From Terriglobia bacterium (lineage in GTDB: Bacteria > Acidobacteriota > Terriglobia > Terriglobales > Acidobacteriaceae), in NCBI GenBank assembly GCA_021325035.1, contig JAJPHW010000080.1:1-39255 (forward strand): a stretch of 39,255 nt of DNA, given 5' to 3'. Positions 1-8,436 of this stretch are shown in pieces; positions within the stretch are counted from its first letter, which is position 1; every line of letters starts with the position of its first letter. The translations under genes and the position numbers were made by a program. The notes beneath the pieces were generated by a model. That model ran no database searches, was not told the DNA's origin, and worked only from the letters and a program-made list of their open reading frames with translations.

Positions 1-71
1 AGACCCCATGGGTGAAGTCGCACTATAGCATGCAGGGCCATGCCGGGTGCGAATGATAAAATCGTGAGGTA
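1..71. other. Upstream flank with no gene
   Basis: These bases precede the first gene and contain no start-to-stop reading frame I can support. A TAAAAT hexamer at 57-62 could be a -10 element for the following gene, and GAGG at 66-69 lies close to its ATG. The stretch could be the 3' flank of a gene outside the window. Confidence 0.4.
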
Positions 72-929
72 ATGTTGCCTATCCGTTTGCTGGCCATTGA
101 TCTCGATGGCACTCTCGTCAATCATCAATTTCAAATTTCCCCCGCCGATTTGGCGGCGGTGCGGCGCGTACACGAAGCTGGCGTAGAAGTTATTGTGGCG
201 ACGGGGCGTCGGCATCGTTTTGCCATGCCGATGTCTGACCAGCTTGGCTTTGACCATTGGCTCATCAGTTCGAACGGCGCTATAACGCGATCAAATAAAG
301 GCGAGGATTTTCATCGCGATCTTTTGCCGACCGATACAGCGCGGGAGCTTTGCCGGGCCATGCAAGATTTTCGCGGCAATATCGTTCTTACCTTTGATAC
401 CGATGCCAAAGGCGCGCTGGCTCTGGAGCGGCTGGACGAATTGAATACGGTGATTCAGCGGTGGCTGGAAAAGAACCTGCAATACATCGAGTTTGTGGTG
501 CCGGTAGAGAATTGCCTGGGCAAGAATGGCGATCCGGTGCAGGCGATGTTTTGCGGGACGATTCCGCGGATGAGGCAGGCGCTTAAAGCGCTGGCATCTG
601 CGGGGCTGGAAGAGCGGGTAATGGTTTTGCGGACAGAGTATCCGGAACGCGATTTATCGATTGTAGATGTGCTGAATCAGGGATGTTCCAAGGGACATGC
701 GCTGGAGCGATGGGCACATTACCGTAACATTCCGCGCGAACAGGTCATGGCCATTGGTGACAATTTCAACGACATTGAGATGCTCGAATTCGCCGGGCGG
801 CCTTATATCATGGGGAATGCGTCGGAGGAGTTGCGGGAACGCGGGTGGAGCATAACCGCATCCAATAGTGAACATGGCGTGGCCAGCGCGATTGAGCAGG
901 TGATGGGCTGGGTTCCGGCGAAGGTTTAA
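72..929 (+). CDS. Cof-type HAD family phosphatase
   Basis: This 285-residue protein is a haloacid-dehalogenase-superfamily hydrolase of the Cof/YidA kind, a cytosolic phosphatase that usually acts on sugar phosphates or similar small substrates. Motif I (DLDGT) has its nucleophile and acid/base aspartates at residues 10 and 12. The motif III lysine is in CSKG near residue 208, and motif IV is GDNFND near 231. The large cap between about 85 and 200 fits the C2B cap of Cof proteins, and the length is normal. The ATG follows a GTGAGGT sequence at short spacing. The transglycosylase gene starts 10 bases downstream, so the two may be co-transcribed. The substrate cannot be read from the sequence. 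Confidence 0.9.
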   Translation: MLPIRLLAIDLDGTLVNHQFQISPADLAAVRRVHEAGVEVIVATGRRHRFAMPMSDQLGFDHWLISSNGAITRSNKGEDFHRDLLPTDTARELCRAMQDFRGNIVLTFDTDAKGALALERLDELNTVIQRWLEKNLQYIEFVVPVENCLGKNGDPVQAMFCGTIPRMRQALKALASAGLEERVMVLRTEYPERDLSIVDVLNQGCSKGHALERWAHYRNIPREQVMAIGDNFNDIEMLEFAGRPYIMGNASEELRERGWSITASNSEHGVASAIEQVMGWVPAKV

Positions 930-939
930 AGATTAAAAG

Positions 940-1680
940 ATGAAGTTGAGGATGGCACAACTCGTTGTGGTGATTGCATTCGCAGTGTCAGCGTATGCGT
1001 CGGATCTTGCTGTGCTGCAAAATGGGAGCACGATCAAGCATCAGCATCGGGAAGTGATCGGCAACGTCACCCGGTTATACACAAGCAGCACGAACGAAGA
1101 GTACGTGGACATTCCGACGAGCCAGATTGATCACTTCGAATCGGACTTAGCGCCGGTGGCGAGATCCAGCGCGGAAAATATCTCCAACATTGATTTAGCT
1201 GTGAGCCATGCCAGCGATCAGACGCAGCTTGACCCGGATTTGATAGCCAGCGTGATTCACGCTGAGAGTGGATTCAATCCTCATGCGGTTTCGCGCAAAG
1301 GCGCGCAAGGATTGATGCAGCTGATGCCGCAGACGGCGTCGACTCTGGGCGTGACGAATCCCTTCGATCCGACGGCCAACGTCGAAGGTGGATCGAAATA
1401 TCTTCGTGAGTTGCTGGATCGTTACAACTCAAATCTAGTGAAAGCCCTGGCGGCGTATAACGCCGGGCCGCAGCGGGTGGAGCAATATAACGGCGTTCCT
1501 CCCTATCGCGAAACGCAGGCCTATGTTGCGCGGATTGTGCGCGATTTTAATCGCAAGAAATTAGCCGAGCAGAAAACGGCGAAAATGGCCGCGCATAGAT
1601 CCGCGGTAAAAACTTTAACAAAGCCAGCTTCGACGGTTTCTGTTACCTCTGCCGAAATCAGCAGTACAACCCACCCTTAA
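940..1680 (+). CDS. Exported lytic transglycosylase (SLT domain)
   Basis: The 246-residue product should cleave the MurNAc-GlcNAc bond of peptidoglycan in the periplasm. A hydrophobic leader (residues about 5-20, ending in AYAS) is a probable signal peptide. Residues 25-70 form a small N-terminal segment, followed by an SLT/Slt70-like catalytic domain at about 85-205. The catalytic glutamate is E109 in HAESGFNP, followed by GLMQLMP (about 124-130) and AAYNAGP (about 168-174), the hallmark motifs of family 1 transglycosylases. The tail from 210 is basic and Ser/Thr rich. No strong ribosome-binding site precedes the ATG, so coupling to the HAD gene 10 bases upstream is plausible. M5 at 952 is an alternative start. 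Confidence 0.9.
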   Translation: MKLRMAQLVVVIAFAVSAYASDLAVLQNGSTIKHQHREVIGNVTRLYTSSTNEEYVDIPTSQIDHFESDLAPVARSSAENISNIDLAVSHASDQTQLDPDLIASVIHAESGFNPHAVSRKGAQGLMQLMPQTASTLGVTNPFDPTANVEGGSKYLRELLDRYNSNLVKALAAYNAGPQRVEQYNGVPPYRETQAYVARIVRDFNRKKLAEQKTAKMAAHRSAVKTLTKPASTVSVTSAEISSTTHP

Positions 1681-1757
1681 GTTCCAACGCGTTTGAGCTT
1701 CTGCGCATCAAAGCGAAGGCTCAAAATTCATTATTCAAAGTCACTGTGGAGGAATTT

Positions 1758-2336
1758 GTGAAGAAATACACAATCGCTTTGGCGGGGCTTTTGTTTTGTT
1801 TAGGATTCGCAAACCGGGCGAGCGCGCAAATACCAACGAACGGAAATGTTTTCTTTGGCTATTCATACATGAGCGCGGATTTGGGAAATGATCGGGCGAA
1901 TTTGAATGGGTGGAACGCTTCCGTGGAAGGAAAAGTTCTGCCGTTTCTTGGTATTGTGGCTGATTTCGACGGGCATTACGGTTCGCCGGGAAAATTGACG
2001 AACGGGGCATGTCCTTTATTGGCGGGGAGTTGCGCGTTCTCGACCAGCAACAGTTTCAATCAGCACGATTATCTCTTTGGGCCGCGCGCGTCGATTACCG
2101 TCGGCAATATCCGTCCATTTGCGAATTTTCTGGTTGGCTTTGCCCATGTCAATGAAAGTGGCGACTTGCTGACGAATTCCGATACATCTTTTGCCTACGC
2201 GGTCGGCGGCGGCGTGGATTATCACATTGTTCCCCTGGTTAGTCTGCGGGGTGCGGTGGACATGGTGCAGACGCGATTCTTCAGCAATACGCAGAACAAT
2301 GTACGGATTTCTACGGGCATCGCGTTTCATTTCTGA
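1758..2336 (+). CDS. Small outer-membrane beta-barrel protein
   Basis: I place the start at GTG 1758 rather than the in-frame GTG at 1746, because GGAGG at 1748-1752 is correctly spaced for 1758 and the product then starts with a clean signal peptide (MKKYTIALAG..., cleavage after ASAQ). The mature part of about 170 residues alternates short hydrophobic and polar stretches with many Gly and aromatic residues and ends in AFHF. A C-terminal phenylalanine is typical of outer-membrane barrels recognised by BamA. It resembles the OmpA-like/OMP_b-brl porin families. Its ligand or function cannot be told. Confidence 0.75.
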   Translation: MKKYTIALAGLLFCLGFANRASAQIPTNGNVFFGYSYMSADLGNDRANLNGWNASVEGKVLPFLGIVADFDGHYGSPGKLTNGACPLLAGSCAFSTSNSFNQHDYLFGPRASITVGNIRPFANFLVGFAHVNESGDLLTNSDTSFAYAVGGGVDYHIVPLVSLRGAVDMVQTRFFSNTQNNVRISTGIAFHF

Positions 2337-2405
2337 TTCAAGACTGTCTATGAAGATTCGGCGTGACCTCATGGTAGGCTGAATGTTCATAGACATCTTC
2401 TTCGC

Positions 2406-3458
2406 ATGAATCGAAAACGCGCCTTCATTTACGGGCTTGTGCTGTGTGTACTCGCAGCCCTCATTTACATGCAGTTCCGCACCTGGCGGAACTTTGATTG
2501 GGCAACATTCCTGAGCCAGACCGGGCGCGTAAACAAAGTCAGTATTGCGTTGGCGATAGCCTGGATATATCTCGCCTACGTCATGCGCGCGGTCCGCTGG
2601 AGCGTGTTTCTGCGTCCGGTATGCCGTTCTTCGACGGCACGACTCTTTTCTCCGACTGTCATTGGCTTCACTGCGCTGGCTCTGCTCGGACGGGCGGGTG
2701 AGATGATTCGTCCTTATTTAATTGCGCGGAAGGAAAACTTGCCCTTTCCATCTCAAATGGCGGTGTGGGCGGTTGAGCGCATTTTCGATCTCGGGGCGTT
2801 TGGTTTGATGCTCCTCACCGCGCTACTGCTGTCACCCATAACCCGCGGTCTCCTGGCAAATTATCGCCTTGGGGGCCCGAGCACATTTGCCTTGATATTC
2901 CTGGGTGTGTGCGCGGGAATTGCCGCCATCTGGAAAGGCGATACGTTCATCGCAAAAGCGACGAGCCGTTTATCACCCAGGCTTTCGAAACTAGGCACTC
3001 TTATCGCTTTTCGTATTCAGGAATTTCGTTCCGGCTTAAATACTGTTCAGGATGTCTCATCGTTCGCGCAGGCCAGCGCCGTTTCGCTTGGAATGTGGAT
3101 CATGATTTCATTTTCCTATCTCGAAGTTTTACATTCCTATGGCGTTGGTCCGCTCGATATGCCTTTATCGCAAGTGCCGCTGCTGATGCTCTCCAGCATG
3201 GCGGGTTCGATGGTCGCACTGCCGGGGGTGGGTGGTGGGACCCAGTTGGCTACTATTTTTACCTTGCAACGGATTTTTGGCGCTCCGCGCGAGTTGGCGG
3301 CGAGCTGCGGAATTCTGCTATGGCTGGTGACCTTCGCTTCTATCGTGCCACTCGGCTTGATATTAGCGCACCGTGAGCGCTTGTCCATTCGCGAACTTTC
3401 CGCCGAAACGCAGCACGCCGAGGAAGAAGACGTGCCCGCGCCATCCCCGCGAGCATAA
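2406..3458 (+). CDS. YbhN/LPG-synthase-TM-like integral membrane protein
   Basis: This 350-residue protein has about eight hydrophobic segments and matches the flippase-like YbhN/UPF0104 fold, also seen as the membrane part of lysyl-phosphatidylglycerol synthase (MprF). Family features include the RAVRWSVFLRP segment near residues 60-72, GRAGEMIRPYLIARKE near 97-112 and AVERIFDLGAFG near 118-130, followed by the Gly/Pro-rich LPGVGGGTQLAT near 272-283. The soluble aminoacyl-transferase domain of MprF is absent, so lipid aminoacylation is not implied. Such stand-alone proteins are thought to move lipids or isoprenoid-linked substrates. The tail is acidic and disordered. Function is inferred from fold only. 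Confidence 0.8.
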   Translation: MNRKRAFIYGLVLCVLAALIYMQFRTWRNFDWATFLSQTGRVNKVSIALAIAWIYLAYVMRAVRWSVFLRPVCRSSTARLFSPTVIGFTALALLGRAGEMIRPYLIARKENLPFPSQMAVWAVERIFDLGAFGLMLLTALLLSPITRGLLANYRLGGPSTFALIFLGVCAGIAAIWKGDTFIAKATSRLSPRLSKLGTLIAFRIQEFRSGLNTVQDVSSFAQASAVSLGMWIMISFSYLEVLHSYGVGPLDMPLSQVPLLMLSSMAGSMVALPGVGGGTQLATIFTLQRIFGAPRELAASCGILLWLVTFASIVPLGLILAHRERLSIRELSAETQHAEEEDVPAPSPRA

Positions 3459-3494
3459 AGCCGCCTGCTACAATCAAAAGTTCCCTAAATACCC

Positions 3495-3980
3495 ATGAAG
3501 TGCCCGTTCTGCGGATTTGAAAACGACAAAGTTGTGGACTCGCGCGAGAGCAAAGAGGCAGACTCGATCCGCCGCCGGCGCGAATGCCTGAAGTGCGAGA
3601 AGCGCTTTACGACCTACGAGCGGATTGATGAAATCCCCTATATGGTCGTGAAAAAAGATGGCCGCCGCGAGAAGTTTGACCGCCAAAAAGTGCTCAACGG
3701 CTTGCTGCGCGCGTGTGAGAAGCGGCCAGTGCCCATTGGTAAGCTGGAGCAGATTGTGAATGAAGCCGAAAGCTTCGTTATCGACTCTCCCGAGCGCGAG
3801 CGGAAGACCAGCGAAGTGGGTGAATTGATTATGAGCAAATTGCGGCGGCACGACAAAGTCGCGTATGTGCGGTTTGCGTCGGTTTATCTTGACTTCAAAG
3901 ACGTGCAGGAATTCATGGATGAGTTGAAAGACCTGCTCAAAACGAAAGATATTCCGGAGAAAAACAAGAAAGCGAATTAG
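3495..3980 (+). CDS. nrdR: Transcriptional repressor NrdR
   Basis: NrdR is the nucleotide-sensing repressor of ribonucleotide reductase genes. The 161-residue length is normal. An N-terminal zinc ribbon uses C3/C6 and C31/C34, with the strongly conserved VVDSRESK and IRRRREC segments. An ATP-cone domain follows from about 46 to 136 (VVKKDGRREKFDRQK at its start). The C-terminal tail is lysine rich. A TACAAT box lies at 3469-3474, about 20 bases before the ATG, and I see no ribosome-binding site. No nrd gene is in the window, so its targets lie elsewhere. The isocitrate dehydrogenase gene follows after 44 bases. Confidence 0.97.
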   Translation: MKCPFCGFENDKVVDSRESKEADSIRRRRECLKCEKRFTTYERIDEIPYMVVKKDGRREKFDRQKVLNGLLRACEKRPVPIGKLEQIVNEAESFVIDSPERERKTSEVGELIMSKLRRHDKVAYVRFASVYLDFKDVQEFMDELKDLLKTKDIPEKNKKAN

Positions 3981-3985
3981 GAAGT

Positions 3986-4001
3986 CGCGGGCAGGCCCGC
4001 G
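3986..4001. repeat. GC-rich inverted repeat between nrdR and the isocitrate dehydrogenase gene
   Basis: The sequence CGCGGGC-AG-GCCCGCG is a perfect 7-base inverted repeat with a 2-base centre, followed by CCACACGG. There is no T-run, so it is not an intrinsic terminator. It could be a dispersed palindromic unit or a processing hairpin. Confidence 0.5.
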
Positions 4002-4024
4002 CCACACGGTCTCTATAAGAATTT

Positions 4025-5029
4025 ATGGCACATAAAATTACATTAATTCCTGGCGATGGCATTGGGCACGAAGTGGTTAAAGCAGTCGTTCGCATTCTCG
4101 AAGCAACCGGTGTGAAGTTCGAATGGGAAAGTTTTGCTGCTGGCGCCGAGGCCTACGAAAAATATAAGGAATATATCCCCAAAGAACTGGTTGAGTCTAT
4201 CGAGCGGACGCGCGTTGGGCTCAAAGGCCCGGTGACGACGCCGGTTGGGGGCGGATTTGCCAGCATCAACGTGGCATTGAGACAGAAGTTTGAACTGTAC
4301 GCCAACTTCCGGCCCATTAAAAATCTGCCGCACATTCCGACGCGTTATCCCGATGTGGATTTGATTATCGTCCGCGAAAATACTGAAAGTCTTTATTCCG
4401 GCTTGGAGCATGAAGTCGTGCCCGGCGTGGTTGAGAGCCTCAAGATCATCACGGAAAAAGCTTCAACCCGAATCGCGAAGTTTGCCTTCAAGTATGCGCG
4501 TGAGAACCAGCGCAAGAAGATTCACGCCATCCACAAAGCCAACATCATGAAGCTGTCGGACGGATTGTTTCTGCGCTGCTGCCGTAATGTAGCGAAAGAC
4601 TATCCCGAAATCACTTATGGCGAGCACATCGTGGACAACACCTGCATGCAGTTGGTGATGAATCCGTATCAGTACGACACGCTGGTGATGGAAAACCTCT
4701 ACGGGGACATTATTTCTGATTTATGCGCGGCATTCGTGGGTGGATTAGGTCTCGTGCCCAGCGCAAATCTAGGCGATCACTGCGCAATCTTCGAAGCTGT
4801 GCATGGCTCCGCGCCAGATATCGCAGGGAAAGACATTGCTAATCCCACCGCGGTGCTGCGCTCTTCCCTGCTGATGCTGCGGCACCTTGGCGAGAACGAA
4901 GCGGCAGACAAAATCCGCACCGCCCTCTATAACGTTTATAGCCATCGCGAAAAACTCACGCGCGATGTCGGCGGAAGCGCGGGGACGTCAGAGTTTGCCG
5001 ATTCGGTGATTGCGGAGATGCAGAAGTAA
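4025..5029 (+). CDS. NAD-dependent isocitrate dehydrogenase (IDH/IPMDH family)
   Basis: This 334-residue protein belongs to the isocitrate/isopropylmalate dehydrogenase family and most resembles the short NAD-dependent isocitrate dehydrogenases related to mitochondrial IDH3, which convert isocitrate to 2-oxoglutarate. Supporting features are the N-terminal LIPGDGIG, YANFRPIKNLP near residues 95-105, the substrate loop NTESLYSGLEHEV near 121-133, the catalytic lysine in HKANIMK near 170-176, and the metal-binding ENLYGDIISD near 223-232. HGSAPDIAGK near 260-269 with the following residues governs cofactor choice. The NTESLYSG loop argues against isopropylmalate dehydrogenase. It stands alone between nrdR and a terminator, and no leu or other TCA genes are nearby. 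Confidence 0.88.
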   Translation: MAHKITLIPGDGIGHEVVKAVVRILEATGVKFEWESFAAGAEAYEKYKEYIPKELVESIERTRVGLKGPVTTPVGGGFASINVALRQKFELYANFRPIKNLPHIPTRYPDVDLIIVRENTESLYSGLEHEVVPGVVESLKIITEKASTRIAKFAFKYARENQRKKIHAIHKANIMKLSDGLFLRCCRNVAKDYPEITYGEHIVDNTCMQLVMNPYQYDTLVMENLYGDIISDLCAAFVGGLGLVPSANLGDHCAIFEAVHGSAPDIAGKDIANPTAVLRSSLLMLRHLGENEAADKIRTALYNVYSHREKLTRDVGGSAGTSEFADSVIAEMQK

Positions 5030-5070
5030 AAATTTATGTCCCGCCCCTTGCGCACAAAACGCGCAAGGAA

Positions 5071-5092
5071 CGGGGCACCCCCCCGCTTTTTT
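5071..5092 (+). terminator. Intrinsic terminator after the isocitrate dehydrogenase gene
   Basis: A 5-base stem CGGGG (5071-5075) with CCCCG (5081-5085) is followed by C and six T residues (5087-5092). An upstream hairpin, CCTTGCGC/GCGCAAGG at 5046-5068, strengthens the structure. It lies between the plus-strand dehydrogenase and the convergent minus-strand DUF486 gene. Confidence 0.7.
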
Positions 5093-5095
5093 GAT

Positions 5096-5425
5096 TTACC
5101 ACTTCTTGAAGATGACAGCGACCGCCGCGACGATCATCACAAAACCTACGACATAATTCCACTTCAGCGGTTCTTTTAAATACAAAACAGAAAAGACGGA
5201 AAACACCGTCAGCGTGATGATTTCCTGGATGGTCTTTAACTGCGCTGCCGTAAATTCATAGGAGCCGATGCGGTTGGCCGGCACCTGAAAGCAATATTCG
5301 AAGAATGCAATCATCCAGCTGACTAGGATGACTTTTAATAACGGCGCACTGCGGTATTTCAGGTGGCCATACCAGGCGAAGGTCATGAAAACATTTGAAA
5401 TGGTAAGCAAAATAATGGTGACCAT
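5096..5425 (-). CDS. DUF486 (DMT-fold) small membrane protein
   Basis: From the ATG at 5425 this is a 109-residue, four-helix membrane protein of the DUF486/COG3169 family, distantly related to small multidrug-resistance transporters. An in-frame start 14 codons further upstream (5467) exists, but AAGGAG is correctly placed just before 5425. Hydrophobic segments lie at about 3-20, 33-50, 66-85 and 90-106. The family features seen are the FAWYGHLK turn near residue 15 and FEYCFQVPANRIGS near 42-55. The role is unknown. It is a single gene divergent from the heme A synthase gene. Confidence 0.85.
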   Translation of the reverse strand: MVTIILLTISNVFMTFAWYGHLKYRSAPLLKVILVSWMIAFFEYCFQVPANRIGSYEFTAAQLKTIQEIITLTVFSVFSVLYLKEPLKWNYVVGFVMIVAAVAVIFKKW

Positions 5426-5520
5426 TGAAGCTCCTTGCGAAAATATTGGCCGCAGCATCCCGCACAAACGGTTTCAAAAATGTTACTACCTTGCTAAACT
5501 AATCCGTCGAGGATCCGCGC

Positions 5521-6459
5521 GTGAAAGCCGTTTCCACTCCTTACAACGCAGCCCACCACCGGTTTGCTGTATTTACAGCTTGCGCGACTTTCTGTCTATT
5601 AATTGCCGGCGCGCTCGTGACCAGCAATGACGCAGGCCTGTCGGTGCCGGATTGGCCGACCTCTTACGGGTCGTTCTATAAGTTGCCGCCGTGGACGGGC
5701 GGAATTATCTACGAGCACAGTCATCGGATGTTCGCAGAATTCATCGGCACCCTAACCATCGCCATTGCGATTTGGACGTGGTTTAGCGATAAGCGCAAAT
5801 GGATGAAGGGTTTGGGCATCGCTGCCTTGGGAACCATCATCGCGCAAGGCATTCTCGGCGGATTGACCGTGCTTTACTTCCTGCCGCCTTTGGTTTCCTC
5901 GGCGCACGCGGCTGTAGGACAGACTTTCTTTTGTATTGCATGTTGTATTGCTTTGTTTACTGGCCGTAATTGGGTGGAAGATGCACAGCCGATCGCAAAT
6001 GATACCGCACGCCCTCGTCTGCTAAACCTTGCTTTGCTTTCGATTTTCGTTCTTTATGCACAGCTTCTTTTCGGCGCAATGTTCCGCCATCACGGTATGA
6101 GTTGGTTGCCACATGTGGTGAATGCGCCGTTGGTCGCAATTGTTCTTACTTGGACAGCAGTCACTGCACTGACTCGTTACGGCAATGTGCAGGCCATTCG
6201 ACGGCCAGCAGTGGCAATTCTCTTTCTGCTTGTGATTCAGCTCTGCCTCGGCTTTCTCGCATTTCTTACCCGCGTGGAATGGGGACGCGATGCCGCCCAA
6301 CCGGAACTTCCCATGGTGGCTTCGACGGTTGCGCATGTGACCACGGGAGCTTTGCTGCTGGCTGCGGCGTACATTCTGACGATGCAGGTCTGGCGGCTCG
6401 TTCCAGCACCAGCTACAGAAACTGTTCCAAGTAAAAATCACGAGGTGGTGGCCGCATAG
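5521..6459 (+). CDS. ctaA: Heme A synthase (CtaA/Cox15)
   Basis: CtaA oxidises the C8 methyl of heme O to make heme A for cytochrome oxidases and sits in the cytoplasmic membrane. The 312-residue length and about eight membrane helices fit. Family signatures are the GAxVTSNDAGLSVPDWP loop (about 30-46), EHSHR at 65-69, SSAHAAVGQ at 126-134, the HH at 190-191 with H198, and AHVTTGALLL near 272. These give the paired histidines for two heme groups. The start is GTG 5521 with GAGG upstream. It overlaps the next gene by one base (TAGTG), so a DUF420 partner is translated with it. The ba3 oxidase at 29887-32522 is a likely client. Confidence 0.93.
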   Translation: MKAVSTPYNAAHHRFAVFTACATFCLLIAGALVTSNDAGLSVPDWPTSYGSFYKLPPWTGGIIYEHSHRMFAEFIGTLTIAIAIWTWFSDKRKWMKGLGIAALGTIIAQGILGGLTVLYFLPPLVSSAHAAVGQTFFCIACCIALFTGRNWVEDAQPIANDTARPRLLNLALLSIFVLYAQLLFGAMFRHHGMSWLPHVVNAPLVAIVLTWTAVTALTRYGNVQAIRRPAVAILFLLVIQLCLGFLAFLTRVEWGRDAAQPELPMVASTVAHVTTGALLLAAAYILTMQVWRLVPAPATETVPSKNHEVVAA

Positions 6460-6893
6460 TGCAAGTCCCCCCGCAATACGCCATTTTCCCTGTCATTGAC
6501 GCGACCATGAATGGAACCAGCGCGGTCTTGTTGCTGATTGGGCGCAGCTACATCAAGCGTGGACAAATGGCGGCACACCGGGCATTCATGATTGCCGCGC
6601 TGATTTCATCGAGCATATTTCTGAGCTGTTATCTCTACTATCACTTTCACGTTGGCTCGGTGCATTTTCAGGGACACGGTATTTGGCGGCCGATTTACTT
6701 CACCATTCTCATTTCCCATGTGATTCTGGCCGCAGTAATCGTTCCCATGATCATCATTACATTGACCCGGGCGCTGCGAGAACGCTTCGACAAGCATCGC
6801 CGTATTGCCCGCTGGACTTTCCCACTGTGGATGTACGTTTCGGTCACGGGCGTCATCGTCTATGTAATGCTCTACCTGATTTTTGGCACGTAA
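6459..6893 (+). CDS. DUF420 membrane protein, probable oxidase assembly factor
   Basis: The 144-residue protein has four predicted helices and the DUF420 pattern: an early D-x-T-x-N-G segment (DATMNGTSAVLLLIG), RGQMAAHRAFM near 36-46, YYHFHVGSVHFQG near 60-72 and ISHVILA near 85-91. The Bacillus DUF420 protein CtaM (YozB) is needed for functional cytochrome aa3 oxidase. The one-base overlap with ctaA (stop TAG, start GTG) implies translational coupling and supports a role in heme-copper oxidase maturation. The conserved histidines may bind heme or copper, which is inference. Confidence 0.85.
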   Translation: MQVPPQYAIFPVIDATMNGTSAVLLLIGRSYIKRGQMAAHRAFMIAALISSSIFLSCYLYYHFHVGSVHFQGHGIWRPIYFTILISHVILAAVIVPMIIITLTRALRERFDKHRRIARWTFPLWMYVSVTGVIVYVMLYLIFGT

Positions 6894-6928
6894 GACTAGC
6901 ACCAACCCTCGTCATGCCAGAATGAATC

Positions 6929-7762
6929 ATGCCCATCTCACAGCCGCTTGTTCCAGATTTTCTCTACGGCACAGCCTGGAAGGAAGAAAAAACTGCAGCC
7001 CTCACGGAACTCGCGATACGAGCAGGCTTTCGGGCGATTGATACGGCGAACCAGCGGCGGCATTACTTCGAAGCCGGCGTGGGTGAAGGCCTGGCGGCTG
7101 CCTATCGAGATGGAGTCGTCACCCGCGCCGATCTTTTTCTACAAACAAAATTCACTTATCAACGCGGGCAGGACCATCGCCTGCCCTACGACCCCAGCGC
7201 CAGCCTCGCGGAGCAGGTCAGGCAGTCGCTGGCGAGTTCGCTTGAACATCTCGGGACCGAATACGTAGATAGCTTTGTGCTGCATGGCCCATCGTCCGGT
7301 TATGGATGGAACGATGCTGACGCCGAAGTCTGGGAGGCGATGAAGAAAGAGCGTGATGTGGGACATGCGCGTCTTCTTGGCGTGAGCAATGTTTCCCTGC
7401 TGCATCTCGAACAGATGGCATCCATTCATTCCGATGTGCCTGCGTTTGTGCAGAACCGCTGCTATGCCCGCCTCGGTTGGGACCGCGAGATAAGAGCATT
7501 TTGCAACCAAAGAAAAATCGTTTACCAGGGATTCTCACTACTGACCGCGAACGTCGAAGTTTTGCAGCATCCTTTGGTGGCGCAAATCGCAGAACGGTCG
7601 AATGTTACACCTGCCCAAGTTGTATTCGCTTTTGCCCGTGCAGTCGGGATGCTGCCGCTCACTGGCACTTCAACGATTCAGCACATGAAGCAGGATTTGG
7701 CCAGCCGGGAGCTTAAGCTATCTCCTGAGACCATAGAATTAATTGAGTCTTTGGCGGGGTAG
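6929..7762 (+). CDS. Aldo/keto reductase
   Basis: This 277-residue cytosolic oxidoreductase should reduce carbonyl substrates with NADPH. The catalytic tetrad is visible: D in RAIDTANQ (about 38), Y in RRHYFEAG (about 46), K in FLQTKF (about 73) and H in SFVLHGPS (about 115). Later VSNVS, VQNRCYAR and PLTGTSTIQHM match the cofactor-binding half of the TIM barrel. RRHY replaces the usual short spacing before the tyrosine, so this loop is two or three residues longer than in many members. The MOSC gene starts 15 bases after it and may share its transcript. The substrate is unknown. Confidence 0.9.
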   Translation: MPISQPLVPDFLYGTAWKEEKTAALTELAIRAGFRAIDTANQRRHYFEAGVGEGLAAAYRDGVVTRADLFLQTKFTYQRGQDHRLPYDPSASLAEQVRQSLASSLEHLGTEYVDSFVLHGPSSGYGWNDADAEVWEAMKKERDVGHARLLGVSNVSLLHLEQMASIHSDVPAFVQNRCYARLGWDREIRAFCNQRKIVYQGFSLLTANVEVLQHPLVAQIAERSNVTPAQVVFAFARAVGMLPLTGTSTIQHMKQDLASRELKLSPETIELIESLAG

Positions 7763-7777
7763 TCGCGCGTCTGATCC

Positions 7778-8425
7778 ATGTATATGCGAGTCGTCTCAGT
7801 CAATGTCGGTCTTCCTCGCGAAGTGGAATGGAAGCACCGGCGCGTCAACACAGCGATCTTCAAAGCTCCGGTAGATGGAACGATTCCAGTGCGCAAACTC
7901 AATCTTGATGGCGACCGCCAAGCCGACCTGACGGTCCACGGCGGCCCGGATAAGGCAGTTTACGGATATCCGCTGGAGCATTACGACTATTGGCGGAAAG
8001 CCGTTCCCGAGACACTCTCTACCTTGGGCGCATTTGGTGAAAATTTAACTACTCAGGGCGTGCTGGAGAAAGACCTCAACATCGGCGATCACGTGCGGGT
8101 GGGTACGGCTCTTTTGCAAGTGGCTCAGCCTCGAATGCCCTGCTATAAGCTGCAAGTCCGGTTTGATCGGGATGACATGACCAGGTTATTCGCCCCCAGC
8201 CTGCGCTGCGGATTCTACTTTTCTGTCATTGAAGAAGGCGCGATCAAAGCCGGAGATGCGATTGAGATCGTGCAGCGCGATGAACATCGGGTTTCTATCG
8301 CTGAGGTCAATGAGCTTTACTACACACAAGATATTGACCGGGACTTGCTGGAGCGGGCGTTGCAAGTGCCTGGGCTAACCGTGGAGTCGCGCTCCATGCT
8401 GCTAAGCCGCGCTGACGGCCACTGA
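7778..8425 (+). CDS. MOSC domain protein (YiiM type)
   Basis: The 215-residue product has a MOSC sulfur-carrier fold with the order typical of E. coli YiiM, which protects against N-hydroxylated base analogues using molybdenum cofactor. Seen features are the N-terminal VNVGLPRE, DLTVHGGPDKAVYGYP near 49-64, GAFGENLTT near 86-94, GTALLQVAQPRMPCYKL near 109-125 with the conserved cysteine, and a C-terminal three-helix domain (about 165-210). A second ATG two codons later (7784) is equally possible. It faces the minus-strand GNAT gene with an 11-base gap. Assignment to molybdenum chemistry rests on family knowledge. Confidence 0.9.
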   Translation: MYMRVVSVNVGLPREVEWKHRRVNTAIFKAPVDGTIPVRKLNLDGDRQADLTVHGGPDKAVYGYPLEHYDYWRKAVPETLSTLGAFGENLTTQGVLEKDLNIGDHVRVGTALLQVAQPRMPCYKLQVRFDRDDMTRLFAPSLRCGFYFSVIEEGAIKAGDAIEIVQRDEHRVSIAEVNELYYTQDIDRDLLERALQVPGLTVESRSMLLSRADGH

Positions 8426-8436
8426 GTCAAACGATC

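Noticed and set aside
5046-5068. Hairpin CCTTGCGC/GCGCAAGG taken as the terminator itself
   Set aside because: It has no T-run directly after it. The shorter hairpin at 5071-5085 with six T residues is the better terminator.
7778-8425. Molybdenum-cofactor operon
   Set aside because: Only one MOSC gene is present and no moa or moe genes are nearby.
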